The notes: generated from the sequence alone by a model not told the origin. Shown: positions 8,315 to 17,974, counted from the first letter of the stretch. The stretch: DNA of 64,000 bases from Saccharofermentans sp. (GCA_024692235.1 JAILMW010000010.1:62001-126000); one strand, 5' to 3'. Made by a program: numbers and translations.

Positions 8315-9200
8315 TGCTCTCACCTCCCCTTATCCTCTTATCGATATCACCGATAAATGCTTCCTCAAAATTGACTTCGAGCCTGTCTATTACTGCGGGA
8401 GACATAGCCTCCAGCTTTGCCCGCATATCGTATTCGTTACCCTCCAGAACGATGGTAGCGAACCTTCCCACGATCTTTAAGGACTTCACGGGAAGAGATG
8501 AGAACATCATCTCGTTTATCTCCTTGGTAAACGCCATCTGGAATTTGCAAAGATCCATGCTCTTTTCCAGCATCGAACCCGAGCTCATGATGTGCTTGCT
8601 GTCGATCATGACATATGAATCGCAGAAGTCTTCCAGCTCCTTTAAAGCGTGACTGGAGATTATTACCGTACTTCCCTTATCATTTATGAGCTTCTTGAGC
8701 TTCTCCTTGAACATCATACGAGCCAGAGGATCAAGACCGTCAAATGCCTCATCAAGAAGCAGATACTTAGGTGATACCGCGAATGCCAAAGCTACGAATG
8801 ACTGCCTTCTCATGCCCTTGGAAAAGCTCTTGATCGGCTTATTCTTGGGGAGTCTGAAGTGATCCGTGATCTCCACGAAAGTATCCCTGTCTATATCAGG
8901 ATAAAAGTTCCTGTACATGGAGAAGAGTTCATTACACGTCGTTGAATTCGTATAGTACGGATCGTCCGGGAGAAGGAAGATATCCCTTCTCGTCTCCGCT
9001 TCAAGAGGACTCTTATCGTCATAAGTTACTGTTCCCTTCTGAGGAACATACACCCCTGATATAAGACGCAGAAGTGTTGATTTACCGGCGCCGTTTATTC
9101 CTACAAGACCTAAGATGGAAGAGTCCTTGGCTTCCATATTTACGTCTTCGAGGACAACATTCTTACCGAATGAATGTGAAAGGTTTTCAATCTTGATCAT
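8307..9200 (-). CDS. ABC transporter ATP-binding protein
   Basis: A 297-residue ATPase. Walker A is GINGAGKST (about 35-43), Walker B is YLLLDEAFDGLD with the catalytic Glu, and the switch His is in ISSHALKELEDF. The signature is FSKGMRRQ instead of LSGGQ, as is common in YtrB/BcrA-type ATPases. The last 80 residues form a C-terminal extension typical of that group. The start has GGAGGTAAGGTGA before the ATG, and a TATAAT box lies at 9224-9229 on the minus strand. It is the first gene of a two-gene operon with the ABC-2 permease. Confidence 0.9.
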   Translation of the reverse strand: MIKIENLSHSFGKNVVLEDVNMEAKDSSILGLVGINGAGKSTLLRLISGVYVPQKGTVTYDDKSPLEAETRRDIFLLPDDPYYTNSTTCNELFSMYRNFYPDIDRDTFVEITDHFRLPKNKPIKSFSKGMRRQSFVALAFAVSPKYLLLDEAFDGLDPLARMMFKEKLKKLINDKGSTVIISSHALKELEDFCDSYVMIDSKHIMSSGSMLEKSMDLCKFQMAFTKEINEMMFSSLPVKSLKIVGRFATIVLEGNEYDMRAKLEAMSPAVIDRLEVNFEEAFIGDIDKRIRGGESNG

Positions 9201-9251
9201 TCACCTTACCTCCAATACGAATAATTATACACCTGTGATAAACTTATCCTT

Positions 9252-10292
9252 ATGGAAGACTTGTGGCGTTACATAAAAGAAACTAAGAAGCCCATCGCCC
9301 TTTACGGCACGGGAGACGGAGCCGATAAGATCATGGCTAAGCTTGAAGCAGACGGTACCCTGAGCAAGGTACAGGGCGTATTTGCCAGCAGCGGTTTTGT
9401 AAGAGACAGGTCTTTTAAGGGATTTAAGGTGGAAAGCTTCGAGAGCTGCAGGGAAAGGCTCGGGGACGACCTGATCGTCCTTATGTGCTTCGGCTCTTCA
9501 AGATCCGAGGTCCTTACTAACGTTGATAAGATAGCCTCGCAGTGTGAGTTCTACGCCCCCGATGTACCGGTCTACGGCAAGAATATCTTCGATAAGGCTT
9601 TCTACGAGGAACATAAGCCAGAGATCACCCGCGTGACCGCCCTTTTGGAGGACGATCTGTCGGTCAGGACCATGGTTAACACTGTTACAAATAAGCTTAC
9701 GGGAAGCATCGCGCCGCTTAAGGAGTGCGAGACGACACAAGAGGAAGAAAACTCCCTTATAAGCCTTCCGGAAGAAGCTACTTTCGTAGATCTTGGTGCA
9801 TATAACGGCGACACGGTACTTAAATACACCTCGCTTTGCCCTACCATAAACAAGATCTATGCGGTAGAGCCCGATAAGAGGAATTTCAGAAAGCTTAAGG
9901 AGAATACTTCCCACATAGAAGGCATTTCGTACATCAACGCACTTATCTCTGATACTTCAGGCACTACCCATATCGATATAAGTAAAGGCAGGGGCGTTCA
10001 CGAAGCCAAAGAAGGCGGTGACATAATGAGCACCACCGTTGACGATATCCTTCAGGGACAGAAAGCGAACTTTATCAAGTTCGACGTGGAAGGCAACGAG
10101 CATAAGGCTATCCTCGGCGCCAAAGAGTCCATAAAGAAATATCGCCCCGTGATGCACATCGCGTGCTACCACAGGAGCGAAGATATCTTTGATCTGCCTT
10201 TGGAAGTATTGAAGATACGAAGTGACTACAAAGTCTACATGCGCCACTTACCTCACGTACCCGGCTGGGATACGGCTTTTATCTTCGTTTAG
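9252..10292 (+). CDS. FkbM family methyltransferase
   Basis: A 346-residue protein. Residues 1-130 hold a Rossmann-like region starting [14 protein letters not shown], as in FkbM proteins associated with surface glycans. The SAM-dependent methyltransferase domain follows: motif [13 protein letters not shown] (about 178-189), acidic loop [12 protein letters not shown], and the FkbM hallmark [17 protein letters not shown] (about 275-291). These enzymes O-methylate sugars or related groups. No clear Shine-Dalgarno site precedes the ATG at 9252. The gene is divergent from the ABC operon, and its last 4 bases overlap the convergent endonuclease IV gene. Confidence 0.85.
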   Translation: MEDLWRYIKETKKPIALYGTGDGADKIMAKLEADGTLSKVQGVFASSGFVRDRSFKGFKVESFESCRERLGDDLIVLMCFGSSRSEVLTNVDKIASQCEFYAPDVPVYGKNIFDKAFYEEHKPEITRVTALLEDDLSVRTMVNTVTNKLTGSIAPLKECETTQEEENSLISLPEEATFVDLGAYNGDTVLKYTSLCPTINKIYAVEPDKRNFRKLKENTSHIEGISYINALISDTSGTTHIDISKGRGVHEAKEGGDIMSTTVDDILQGQKANFIKFDVEGNEHKAILGAKESIKKYRPVMHIACYHRSEDIFDLPLEVLKIRSDYKVYMRHLPHVPGWDTAFIFV

Positions 10293-11119
10293 ACCATCCA
10301 GGATCTTATAAGAGCGATCTCAGCCTTATAGCCCTCGTCCTCATTAGGAGTCTCGAGGATAAAAGGCTTTCCCTGAAGAAGAGGATGCGTGATCACCTTG
10401 CGGATACCCTCCGAACCTATAAGACCTTCTCCTATCTTCTCGTGTCTGTCCTTATGGGAATCCATGGGGTTCTTGCTGTCATTTAAGTGAAGTGCGTAGA
10501 GCTTATCGAGGCCTATTACCTTATCGAACTTCTCGAGGACCGCATCGATATTGCCTACGACATCGTAGCCGCCGTCCCATGTGTGGCACGTATCGAAGCA
10601 CACGCCGATCTTATCCTTAAGCTCTACCATGTCTATTATCGCCTTAAGCTCTTCGAAGTTCCTTCCTACCTCAGAGCCCTTGCCGGCCATGGTCTCAAGG
10701 AGCACTATCGTCTTCTGCTCTTCGAACATCGCGTCGTTAAGAGCATCCGCTATCATGGGGATAGCTTCCTCCGCGCCCTGCCCTACATGAGATCCGGGAT
10801 GGAAGTTATAGTAGTTGCCGGGAACATACTCCATCCTCTTTATGTCGTCCTTGAGTACATTGCGGGAGAATTCCCTTATATCGGGCTTTGCCGCACATAC
10901 ATTCATCGTATAGGGAGCGTGTGCAACAAGCTTTCCGAAATGCTCCTTCTCCATGTATTCCACGAGAGACTTGGCATCTTCGGGGTCTATCTCCTTAGCG
11001 CTTCCTCCTCTGGGGTTACGCGTAAAGAAAGCGAAAGTATCGGCTCCGAGCTCAGTAGCATGCTTACCCATGGCGAGGAATCCGCCTGAACTGCTTAAGT
11101 GACATCCTATGTTGATCAT
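10289..11119 (-). CDS. nfo: Endonuclease IV (AP endonuclease)
   Basis: A 276-residue protein, the standard size. It repairs abasic sites by cutting 5' to the lesion using three zinc ions in a TIM-barrel. Visible family motifs are GCHLSSSGG at the start, [40 protein letters not shown] and [21 protein letters not shown], which carry the zinc-binding His, Glu and Asp residues. The start has AGGAGAAGAAC before the ATG. It follows the MATE gene by 12 bases in the same direction. Confidence 0.95.
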   Translation of the reverse strand: MINIGCHLSSSGGFLAMGKHATELGADTFAFFTRNPRGGSAKEIDPEDAKSLVEYMEKEHFGKLVAHAPYTMNVCAAKPDIREFSRNVLKDDIKRMEYVPGNYYNFHPGSHVGQGAEEAIPMIADALNDAMFEEQKTIVLLETMAGKGSEVGRNFEELKAIIDMVELKDKIGVCFDTCHTWDGGYDVVGNIDAVLEKFDKVIGLDKLYALHLNDSKNPMDSHKDRHEKIGEGLIGSEGIRKVITHPLLQGKPFILETPNEDEGYKAEIALIRSWMV

Positions 11120-11131
11120 GTTCTTCTCCTG

Positions 11132-12478
11132 TTAAAGCGGGTCTATTACCTGCTTTTTAACTCTCTTAAAGAATACCACAGTTACCGATAAGGATACGAT
11201 CTCCGCTATGGGGAAAGACCACCACACGTTATTGATATTGCCCGTAAGAGCAAGAAGATATGCTACGGGGATAAGAACTACAAGCTGTCTTGCGATAGAC
11301 ACGAAGAAAGAGTAGTAGCTCTTGGCAAATGCCTGGAATACGGAACCCAACACAATGGCGATAGCTGCCAGAGGGTAGTGAAGTCCGATGATACGAAGTG
11401 CGGGGATACCGATAGAGAGCATGTCATCCGAAGCCTTGAATATATTAAGAAGAAGACCCGGGATAGCAGCGAAAGTAACAGTTCCCATGAGCATTATCCC
11501 GGAGGCCAGCATAACGGAGAACTTCAAAGCCTCCAGTATCCTGTTCTTATTCTTGGCGCCGTAGTTATATGCAAGAACGGGGATAAGTCCGTTGTTAAGA
11601 CCGAAGACAGGCATGAAGAAGAAGCTCTGGAGCCTGAAGTATACGCCGAACACGGCCTGTGCCGTAGAGGAGAACATTCCGGTAATAAGGTTCATGAAGT
11701 AAGTCATGAGAGAGCCGATAGCCATCATGAGCATCGAAGGAACGCCGATAAAGTATATGCTCTTAACCGTCTCTCCGTCAGGTCTTAAGATCTTCTTGAA
11801 TGAGAGGTGGATATCGTGATTGTACTTAATGTTAAGGAATGTACCGATGCAAGCAGCGCAGATCTGTCCGATACATGTGGCGAGAGCAGCACCTGCTACC
11901 TCCATCCTGGGGAATCCGAAGAGACCGAAGATCATGATGGGATCTAAGATGATGTTGATGATCGCACCGCTCATCTGAGAGATCATACTCAGGTGCGTCC
12001 TGCCCGTAGACTGCAAAAGTCTCTCCAACATTACCTGGAAGAAACAGCCGAAGGACATGAAGGATATTATCCTCAGATAAGAGATCGCATACTTGGCGAT
12101 AACGGGATCGGATGTCTGGGAATTGATAAATACCGCAGATCCGAAAAATCCTATAAGCAGGAACAATACATAGTGAAATGCGGTAAGGAAAAGTCCCGTG
12201 TTAGCCGCATTATCCGAATGCTTATAGTTCTTCTCGCCAAGTCCCTTGGACAAAAGTGCGTTAACACCTACGCCTGCGCCCATACCGAGGGCGATCATAA
12301 GGTTTTGCATGGGGAATACGAGAGTTACGGCAGTAACTGCGCTCTCCGATACTCTTGCTACGAATATACTGTCAACAATGTTGTAAAGTGCCTGTACGAG
12401 CATCGATGCCATCATGGGAAGGGACATCGACAACAATAGTTTCTTCACGGGCATTACGCCCATCTTATTTTCTTCCAT
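11132..12478 (-). CDS. MATE family efflux transporter
   Basis: A 448-residue polytopic protein with twelve hydrophobic segments. It starts MEENKMGVMPVKKLL and has the MATE pattern LSMSLPMMASMLVQALYNIVDSIFVAR. It is only distantly similar to the other MATE protein of this window. The ATG at 12478 lies 9 bases after AGGAG. It heads a two-gene unit with nfo. Its start region and the hairpin before it are duplicated at 13231-13364. The substrate is unknown. Confidence 0.9.
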   Translation of the reverse strand: MEENKMGVMPVKKLLLSMSLPMMASMLVQALYNIVDSIFVARVSESAVTAVTLVFPMQNLMIALGMGAGVGVNALLSKGLGEKNYKHSDNAANTGLFLTAFHYVLFLLIGFFGSAVFINSQTSDPVIAKYAISYLRIISFMSFGCFFQVMLERLLQSTGRTHLSMISQMSGAIINIILDPIMIFGLFGFPRMEVAGAALATCIGQICAACIGTFLNIKYNHDIHLSFKKILRPDGETVKSIYFIGVPSMLMMAIGSLMTYFMNLITGMFSSTAQAVFGVYFRLQSFFFMPVFGLNNGLIPVLAYNYGAKNKNRILEALKFSVMLASGIMLMGTVTFAAIPGLLLNIFKASDDMLSIGIPALRIIGLHYPLAAIAIVLGSVFQAFAKSYYSFFVSIARQLVVLIPVAYLLALTGNINNVWWSFPIAEIVSLSVTVVFFKRVKKQVIDPL

Positions 12479-12602
12479 ACGTCATTTCTCCTGTGGGAGA
12501 ACAATAAAATAATATAAAAAGAAAGTCAAGCAAACCCTCTAACAACAAGATCGGCTACCATTAAATGATAGCCGATCAAGTATTTAATCTGTTTGTGGAT
12601 CA
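12468..12602. repeat. 135-bp repeat, copy A (MATE start plus hairpin)
   Basis: Copy A covers the first codons and leader of the MATE gene and the hairpin at 12549-12577. Copy B at 13231-13364 has the same order: TTCTTCCATACGTCA, then GTGGGAGAACAAT, then the hairpin, then TTTAATCTGTTTGTGG. The copies are imperfect, so the duplication is not recent. Confidence 0.8.
12549..12577. terminator. Hairpin before the MATE gene (terminator-like)
   Basis: GATCGGCTA and TAGCCGATC form a perfect 9-bp stem around an 11-base loop. It lies downstream of the 142-aa membrane protein gene. There is no clean T-run, so it may be a weak terminator or an RNA-processing site. Confidence 0.5.
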
Positions 12603-12626
12603 CTAGGCAGATAATCTACTGATAAA

Positions 12627-13052
12627 TCATCTTAGAATCGGGTTCATCGACGGCATGAAAAACACCGATACGATGTTAACCAAAACTAAAAGCATATAAA
12701 GCCGGATATGCTTTTCACGTTTACCTTTTGCAACTATATATATCGTGGTAAACAAAGCACAATACACGCAAACACCCATCATCCAGTATTCAGAAACAGT
12801 CTTTTTGCGTAAAGCAAGTTCTCGATATTGTTCCAGATCGAAGACGTTTTCACCGATATATTCACCTTGAGGAGTAACAACTTCATCAGATTCAGGTTCG
12901 GTTAACGCACTTCGCTCTACTTCTATCGGAGTATAAATATCTATAGCCGAGTTGATAGAAGAAAGGTTATACAAATTTATGATCAGCAAAGCAATTACGC
13001 TTGCCAACCAAAAGATAAAAACCGCAGTACTTCTGTTCCTCATATTGTCCAT
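12627..13052 (-). CDS. Small membrane protein with three helices (unknown)
   Basis: A 141-residue protein not assigned to a family. It has one N-terminal helix (about 8-30), an acidic extracytoplasmic stretch of about 60 residues, and two C-terminal helices (about 87-107 and 115-135). The start at 13052 is supported by GGAGAACTGAC upstream; the frame remains open to 13268, but that part is a gene remnant. A stop codon in another frame of the remnant lies right before this ATG, as if the gene once followed a larger gene directly. Its layout (one helix, outside domain, two helices) resembles the 207-aa protein at 17310-17933. Either could be a partner or immunity protein of the large secreted protein, but this is inference. 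Confidence 0.6.
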   Translation of the reverse strand: MDNMRNRSTAVFIFWLASVIALLIINLYNLSSINSAIDIYTPIEVERSALTEPESDEVVTPQGEYIGENVFDLEQYRELALRKKTVSEYWMMGVCVYCALFTTIYIVAKGKREKHIRLYMLLVLVNIVSVFFMPSMNPILR

Positions 13053-13055
13053 GTC

Positions 13056-13230
13056 AGTTCTCCGCACACACGATAGGATATATAGAATAGTAGCACAAAA
13101 ACCATTTGCATTGGGATCATCGGTGTTCGCAATAAGCATCCGGTTTCCCCACGAAAAATCCGTACTGGAATAACTGAGATTTATCATTCCTTCAAGCGTG
13201 CCGGCATATACACTATCCGCATATTGATCA
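13056..13230 (-). pseudogene. Remnant of the C-terminus of a paralogue of the 1259-aa secreted protein
   Basis: In the frame running into the small membrane protein gene, the translation reads YSSTDFSWGNRMLIANTDD then PNANG. The intact protein ends with YSSTFSDGNWTLRAYTSD then PNANGYYRYYKE. The match covers about 25 residues with small indels. No upstream domain is left; the remnant is joined to repeat copy B. It is evidence that a second gene of this type, or a duplicated 3' end, once lay here. Confidence 0.65.
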
Positions 13231-13364
13231 TTTTTCTTCCATACGTCAATTCGCCTGTGGGAGAACAATTATATAAATAGAAAATCAGGCAAGCCCTCGC
13301 ATAATAAGATCGGCTACCATTAAATGATAGCCGATCTTGTGTTTAATCTGTTTGTGGTTCATTG
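13231..13364. repeat. 135-bp repeat, copy B
   Basis: Second copy of the MATE leader and hairpin. It includes a defunct start, ATGGAAGAAAAATGA on the minus strand, which would encode only MEEK. It joins the 3' side of the large secreted protein gene to the remnant at 13056-13230. Confidence 0.8.
13308..13336. terminator. Hairpin after the 1259-aa protein gene
   Basis: The same 29-base hairpin as at 12549-12577, with stem GATCGGCTA/TAGCCGATC. It lies 76 bases beyond the stop of the large protein. It has no strong T-run. Confidence 0.5.
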
Positions 13365-13411
13365 AGCAATATCAACGATCGATAGGACGCATGGATGCAT
13401 CTTGGAAGACA

Positions 13412-16400
13412 TTAATTCGTTATATACCATTCCAACTGTCTTCTTAACTCAACACATGTTTCTCCATTTTCCTTGTAATAGCGATAATAACCATTAGCAT
13501 TAGGATCAGATGTATATGCTCTCAACGTCCAGTTTCCATCCGAGAATGTTGAACTATATGCTAAATTCCAACTTATAAAGAAATTTTCGATATTCTGTGC
13601 AAAAGACAAATCAGAATCGGTCATAAATATTCTAGCAACTGTAACACTGTCGCATCCATAAACTTCATCAATTTGAAATCGATTAATGAATTCTTGCGCC
13701 AAACTTATACAACCATCAAATTCTTTCGCGCCAAAGCAACACATTAAATACAGAGATCCTATGCGCTTAGGAGTCAAACTCGCTACTGTAGCGTTATCTA
13801 TACTCGCATTAGGGCTAAAATCTATTGTGCTGTTACAGTTGCAATGTGTAGTGCCGTGAGAGATGATATAAACTTCATCGATGATACATTGCGTTCCATC
13901 TTCGTTAAACCCCATTCCGTCCCACTTTTCAATAAAGTACGCAATAGAATCTACATTGTATATTTCGTAATCGCGATTATGTACTTCAAACCAACAAGCT
14001 CTGAAATTGGCTTCATTCTCAAAGTTAATATCAAAGCCAATCCTATGTAACGGTCCGTCACTCACTTGCCCATTAGCATAGAATATGTAATTCATATGAG
14101 GATTTGTCGTAGTCTTTTTATCGTCTTCAATATCATTAAGACCATCATCATCTGAGTCAGGATCATCAGCAATAGATTCGACGTCAAACACAAAACATAC
14201 TTCACCTGCATTAGCAGGAATATAACGCTCTAAGAAAGAATAGCCGTAATATTGCAGTTCAGTCAAAGAGCGAATCGTTCCATTGATCTCTACAGAGTTT
14301 TGGCTAAGTCTTCTGATGCAGTACATCTCTCCAATCTCATCGCTATCAATAATGCCATCTCCATCTGTGTCTTGAAGTTCAGGATCGGAATAATACACCT
14401 GACCATTAAGTCCCATCATTCCCTCTCTCTCAAGAACATCAGGGAGACCATCTTCGTCATTATCTGTCCATGTATAATCTTCTCTTTCAAGAAAGCTCTG
14501 TAACTCTTCCAAATATGCATCATTATCATTATGGATATATAGAGACGCAAAGCATAATTGAGGTGTACCTGTACCGTTAAAAATATACCAACCATCAACA
14601 CCAATATTGTTCCAACCGCTACTGTAAGATAGCCATGACTGGTTGGAGACAGGATTAACTGAAAGATCTATCCACACAACATCTCCCTCACAATAAACAT
14701 CTATCCTATCAGGAGTTTCCTCTCTAAGATCTATACCATTAGGTTCATACAGATTGTTGACTACTTCGTCAGGTAAACCGGATTCAGAATACGCATATTC
14801 TGGCAACAAGAACAATCGGAACTGGCGGCCAGAAATTTGAAAATGGCAGGTATCACCTTCGTGAAGATAACCATATATCTCTTCCAAATATTCGCGCACG
14901 AGTTCTAGTTCCTCATCGCTTATATCTACAAAAAAAGTACTATAAGGACTATAAGTGGACTGCATATAGCAGGTACTCGTGCGAATTTGAATGTCGACAC
15001 TGTTCCTACCAGCAGACGTATAGCCTATTTCCTCGGGTGTGTATACCGTAGGCATACCACTCATCCAGCGTGACATGTCAACCAAAACATACTCACTAAA
15101 GTGTTCAAGTTCAACCGTTATCTTGTTATTAGAAGAATCAAGAATTGCCTGTTCTTGCTCAACAAAGATTCCATTTTCTTCATAGTACCAAAGGATTCCA
15201 AGGTCGGATTCGGCTGTATCCCCGAGAGCTGCTTCACTATAGTGAATAACTACTGTTGCTGTATCAAAGTCTTCTGCACATTCAAAGGAGATAGGACTGC
15301 CTATTCTTCCTGCTACTGCAGTTGTATAGAAATCTACGTTGTACATGTCCCTGATCGTAAGAGAGCTTTCGATAGAGTCGGCAAGACTCATTGTAACTTC
15401 AACAGATGTAATAGCAGGATCTTCTTCGTTTGTAATCTCCTCTATCTTGGTCTGCTCTATTCTGATAGTTGCATCAGAAGGATCTAAGGGATCCTTACCG
15501 ATTGCGATCTCATCTCCGTCAAGGATACCGTCACCATCGGTATCGGGATTCTTGGGATCCGTTCCGTATGTATAGAGTTCTTCGCCATCCTTAAGTCTGT
15601 CTTCATCTGTATCGTCAGAGAAGAGATCAGTCTCAAGACTAAGTTCATTTACATTGCATACACCGTCGTTATCCAGATCCTCTTCACCGTCAAGGATTCC
15701 GTTACCGTTTGTATCCTGAATCGTAGGATCGTAACCTACCATGATCTCAAGATAGTCGTCTAAGCCGTCTCCGTCTGTATCGGGATCGTTAGGGTTGGTT
15801 CCTATCTCAATCTCCAAATAGTCAGGAATATCATCTAAATCACTATCCAAAGTCTCATCGATAGGCTCAGGAGTAGGTGTAGGATCAGGCTCCTCTTCCT
15901 CCACGGGTGTAGGGGTAGGAGTAGCTGTAGGTTCTTCTGTGGGTACAGGTGTTACTGTGACAGTAGGTGTCGCTGTGGGAGCCACGGTAGGTGTAACTGT
16001 TACAGTAGGAGTAGCCGCAGGTTCCTCTGTGGGTACAGGGGTTACTGTGGCAGTGGGCTCTACAGTTACTGTAGGTTCAGGTGTTATCTCAGGGATATCC
16101 TCAGAATCATTGGTTACTGTAAGAACAGAACCGTTGAACACCAATTCGTTTGAAAGGATCTTACCTACTACAGTGATCTCATTTGTATTCAATGTAACTC
16201 TTCCGTTAGGAGCATATACTGTTCCGCTTAAGACAGCCTGATTACAGTTGATAGTGATATTACCGTTAACGGAATAGAGAGTGATATTGTTCTCTCCTGA
16301 GATCGTATCTACATTAACCTCGATATCACCTTCAGATACGATCACTGCTTCGCCTTCAAGTGTCTGAGCGTTAATGCTGATGTTATCTGCTGAATAGTAA

Positions 16401-17191
16401 TATCCGTTTACAGGTGCATCGGAAAGGCTATCCAATACTGTAAGTTCGTTAGATCTTGAGAGGATCTCTTCGCTTAAGTTTGGCATATCTACATGAGCAG
16501 CACCTTCCTGTGTTCCAGACACTACGGAAGAGTAACCTGTGATCGTTACTGTACCTTCAGAGTTTACGGTGCCTGCTACACTTAACTCAGAACCCTGGAA
16601 GTTAAAGCTGTTACCTGCATAGACATTACCTTCGATAGTTGTTCTCCATCCGCTGATCGTTACATCGCTTCCTGCGAAGATAACACAGGTAGAAGGATCG
16701 ACTGCAGGGATCACCTCAGGCTCCGCGGGGATCTCTTCGGGAACAGGCTCTGCGGCTACAGGCAATGTAGCATTAAGAGGTGCTACGGGAGCAAACTCGT
16801 AACCGGTCATTATGAGACCGAATGAGACGGACTGTCCCGGAGCTATCGTTCCGTTGTATGCTTCGTTTCCGATTATGAGGACATTGGCAGGAGTTGTCTC
16901 ATTTCTTAAGTCCTGACCATTCCACAAGTTAGTGATAGTAAGATCTGCTGCAAATTCGAACTGCAATGTCCAACCTTCTACCATTTCTTCGGATACGTTT
17001 GTTACTACGAATTCGCCCTGTGTATTAAGGTCCCATGCAGTTGTCTGATCGTATGTTACCGATAAACGATCACAACTGTAGTCACCATGGATGTTGGCAT
17101 CTGCTCTAAGCTCCCTCCAGGGAAGAGCGCCAACAAAGAAGATCGCGATCAATAAGACACTTGAAATTCTGAATAGTTTCTTGAATGACAT
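13412..17191 (-). CDS. Large secreted modular protein: CBM-like, solenoid-like, EF-hand-like repeats, putative clan-CD-like tail
   Basis: A 1259-residue exported protein with a signal peptide (about 1-30). Residues 35-135 resemble a cellulose-binding CBM2-type fold (GWTLQFEF and NGTIAPGQSVSFG). Residues 165-370 are short repetitive beta strands like a solenoid or bactofilin-type region. A Pro/Thr linker (TPTVTVTPT) follows, then calcium-type repeats of the DTDGDGLDD kind (about 450-570), a beta domain, and another DTDGDGIIDSDE repeat near 945. The C-terminal 155 residues contain VYIISHG (His about 1112) and SLYLMCCFG (Cys about 1151-1152), reminiscent of the His-Gly and Cys positions of caspase/gingipain-like proteases. 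The start has GGGAGTG upstream and a perfect consensus promoter. Its function is unknown; a surface adhesin, hydrolase or secreted toxin are possible. Confidence 0.75.
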   Translation of the reverse strand: MSFKKLFRISSVLLIAIFFVGALPWRELRADANIHGDYSCDRLSVTYDQTTAWDLNTQGEFVVTNVSEEMVEGWTLQFEFAADLTITNLWNGQDLRNETTPANVLIIGNEAYNGTIAPGQSVSFGLIMTGYEFAPVAPLNATLPVAAEPVPEEIPAEPEVIPAVDPSTCVIFAGSDVTISGWRTTIEGNVYAGNSFNFQGSELSVAGTVNSEGTVTITGYSSVVSGTQEGAAHVDMPNLSEEILSRSNELTVLDSLSDAPVNGYYYSADNISINAQTLEGEAVIVSEGDIEVNVDTISGENNITLYSVNGNITINCNQAVLSGTVYAPNGRVTLNTNEITVVGKILSNELVFNGSVLTVTNDSEDIPEITPEPTVTVEPTATVTPVPTEEPAATPTVTVTPTVAPTATPTVTVTPVPTEEPTATPTPTPVEEEEPDPTPTPEPIDETLDSDLDDIPDYLEIEIGTNPNDPDTDGDGLDDYLEIMVGYDPTIQDTNGNGILDGEEDLDNDGVCNVNELSLETDLFSDDTDEDRLKDGEELYTYGTDPKNPDTDGDGILDGDEIAIGKDPLDPSDATIRIEQTKIEEITNEEDPAITSVEVTMSLADSIESSLTIRDMYNVDFYTTAVAGRIGSPISFECAEDFDTATVVIHYSEAALGDTAESDLGILWYYEENGIFVEQEQAILDSSNNKITVELEHFSEYVLVDMSRWMSGMPTVYTPEEIGYTSAGRNSVDIQIRTSTCYMQSTYSPYSTFFVDISDEELELVREYLEEIYGYLHEGDTCHFQISGRQFRLFLLPEYAYSESGLPDEVVNNLYEPNGIDLREETPDRIDVYCEGDVVWIDLSVNPVSNQSWLSYSSGWNNIGVDGWYIFNGTGTPQLCFASLYIHNDNDAYLEELQSFLEREDYTWTDNDEDGLPDVLEREGMMGLNGQVYYSDPELQDTDGDGIIDSDEIGEMYCIRRLSQNSVEINGTIRSLTELQYYGYSFLERYIPANAGEVCFVFDVESIADDPDSDDDGLNDIEDDKKTTTNPHMNYIFYANGQVSDGPLHRIGFDINFENEANFRACWFEVHNRDYEIYNVDSIAYFIEKWDGMGFNEDGTQCIIDEVYIISHGTTHCNCNSTIDFSPNASIDNATVASLTPKRIGSLYLMCCFGAKEFDGCISLAQEFINRFQIDEVYGCDSVTVARIFMTDSDLSFAQNIENFFISWNLAYSSTFSDGNWTLRAYTSDPNANGYYRYYKENGETCVELRRQLEWYITN

Positions 17192-17223
17192 ATAAATACA
17201 CTCCCGTTACAAAAATCGTTGGG

Positions 17224-17252
17224 ATTATATAGATATATGCAAAAAGTGTCAA
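17224..17252 (-). promoter_or_regulatory. Perfect consensus promoter of the 1259-aa protein gene
   Basis: On the minus strand TTGACA (17252-17247), exactly 17 bases, then TATAAT (17229-17224), ending 33 bases before the start codon. This is the ideal sigma-A promoter and suggests strong, perhaps constitutive, transcription separate from the upstream gene. Confidence 0.85.
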
Positions 17253-17309
17253 TTATTCGTTAGATATTACGAGTGTTAAGTAATCGATTTATATCCCCTG
17301 CCTTTTGGC

Positions 17310-17933
17310 CTATCCGACAAACAACCTGAACAACAGTTCAAATGCAGCCAGCCCTATAAAAAGGAACAACATGGGGACCAGCGCCAATCCCACACCGTAA
17401 CGACCTTTCTTTATCTTTCTTACAGTGTACAGGGTCACCGGACACAGATAGAGCAAGGATGAGATCGCCGCAACGACAGTGATGTTGGTATCGTAATTAT
17501 CGTGCTTATCCTGCATTTTGTTATAGATCTTCATCACTTCTTCAGAATCGATATCTTCGACATTGATACGACGCAAGAACAGCAGATCTTCAAGGTCAGA
17601 TTCAGTTGCTTCAGCCAATGGGTAAAGAGGGTGTTCGGAATAATGCTCTCTGATTTCATCACTTATCTCAATATCGGCTCTGTCGACACCAACATATCCG
17701 TCCAGGTGGATGAAAGTGATGTGTATCTCGGTCTTATCAGGAATGACAAGTTCCGCGTCCTCGGTCTTGAATAACGTTATTCCTTCAGGCTTATCAATAT
17801 GTGCTGTTATATCGCATTGGGTATTTCTGTTAGCCGTGATCTTCCTGCTGCTCGACTTGACATTAAGCATAGTCATAATCGCAAAGACAACGGTGATCAA
17901 GACGGTCAGAAAAAGAACCTTTTTACTCTTCAT
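17310..17933 (-). CDS. Small membrane protein with three helices (unknown)
   Basis: A 207-residue protein not assigned to a family. It has one N-terminal helix (about 5-23), an extracytoplasmic domain of about 120 residues rich in acidic residues, and two C-terminal helices (about 150-168 and 180-205). The ATG at 17933 has AGGAG six bases upstream. It lies just before the large secreted protein gene, which has its own promoter. The topology mirrors the 141-aa protein on the other side of that gene. A role as partner of the secreted protein is possible but only suggested by position. Confidence 0.65.
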   Translation of the reverse strand: MKSKKVLFLTVLITVVFAIMTMLNVKSSSRKITANRNTQCDITAHIDKPEGITLFKTEDAELVIPDKTEIHITFIHLDGYVGVDRADIEISDEIREHYSEHPLYPLAEATESDLEDLLFLRRINVEDIDSEEVMKIYNKMQDKHDNYDTNITVVAAISSLLYLCPVTLYTVRKIKKGRYGVGLALVPMLFLFIGLAAFELLFRLFVG

Positions 17934-17954
17934 CAAAAGCTCCTGCAGATTAAA

Positions 17955-17974
17955 CGGCGGGTGTATCCCGCCGC
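17955..17974 (-). terminator. Terminator-like hairpin after the zinc-ribbon gene
   Basis: GCGGCGGG-ATAC-ACCCGCCG on the minus strand with TTTAAT following, located 23 bases beyond the stop of the zinc-ribbon membrane protein. Confidence 0.5.

Noticed and set aside
12549..13336. Two identical hairpins as a CRISPR-like or REP element
   Set aside because: Only two copies, and they are part of a longer segmental duplication that explains them.
15939..16241. 100-codon plus-strand frame with TVGVTVTVG repeats
   Set aside because: It is the opposite-strand shadow of the Pro/Thr linker of the large secreted protein.
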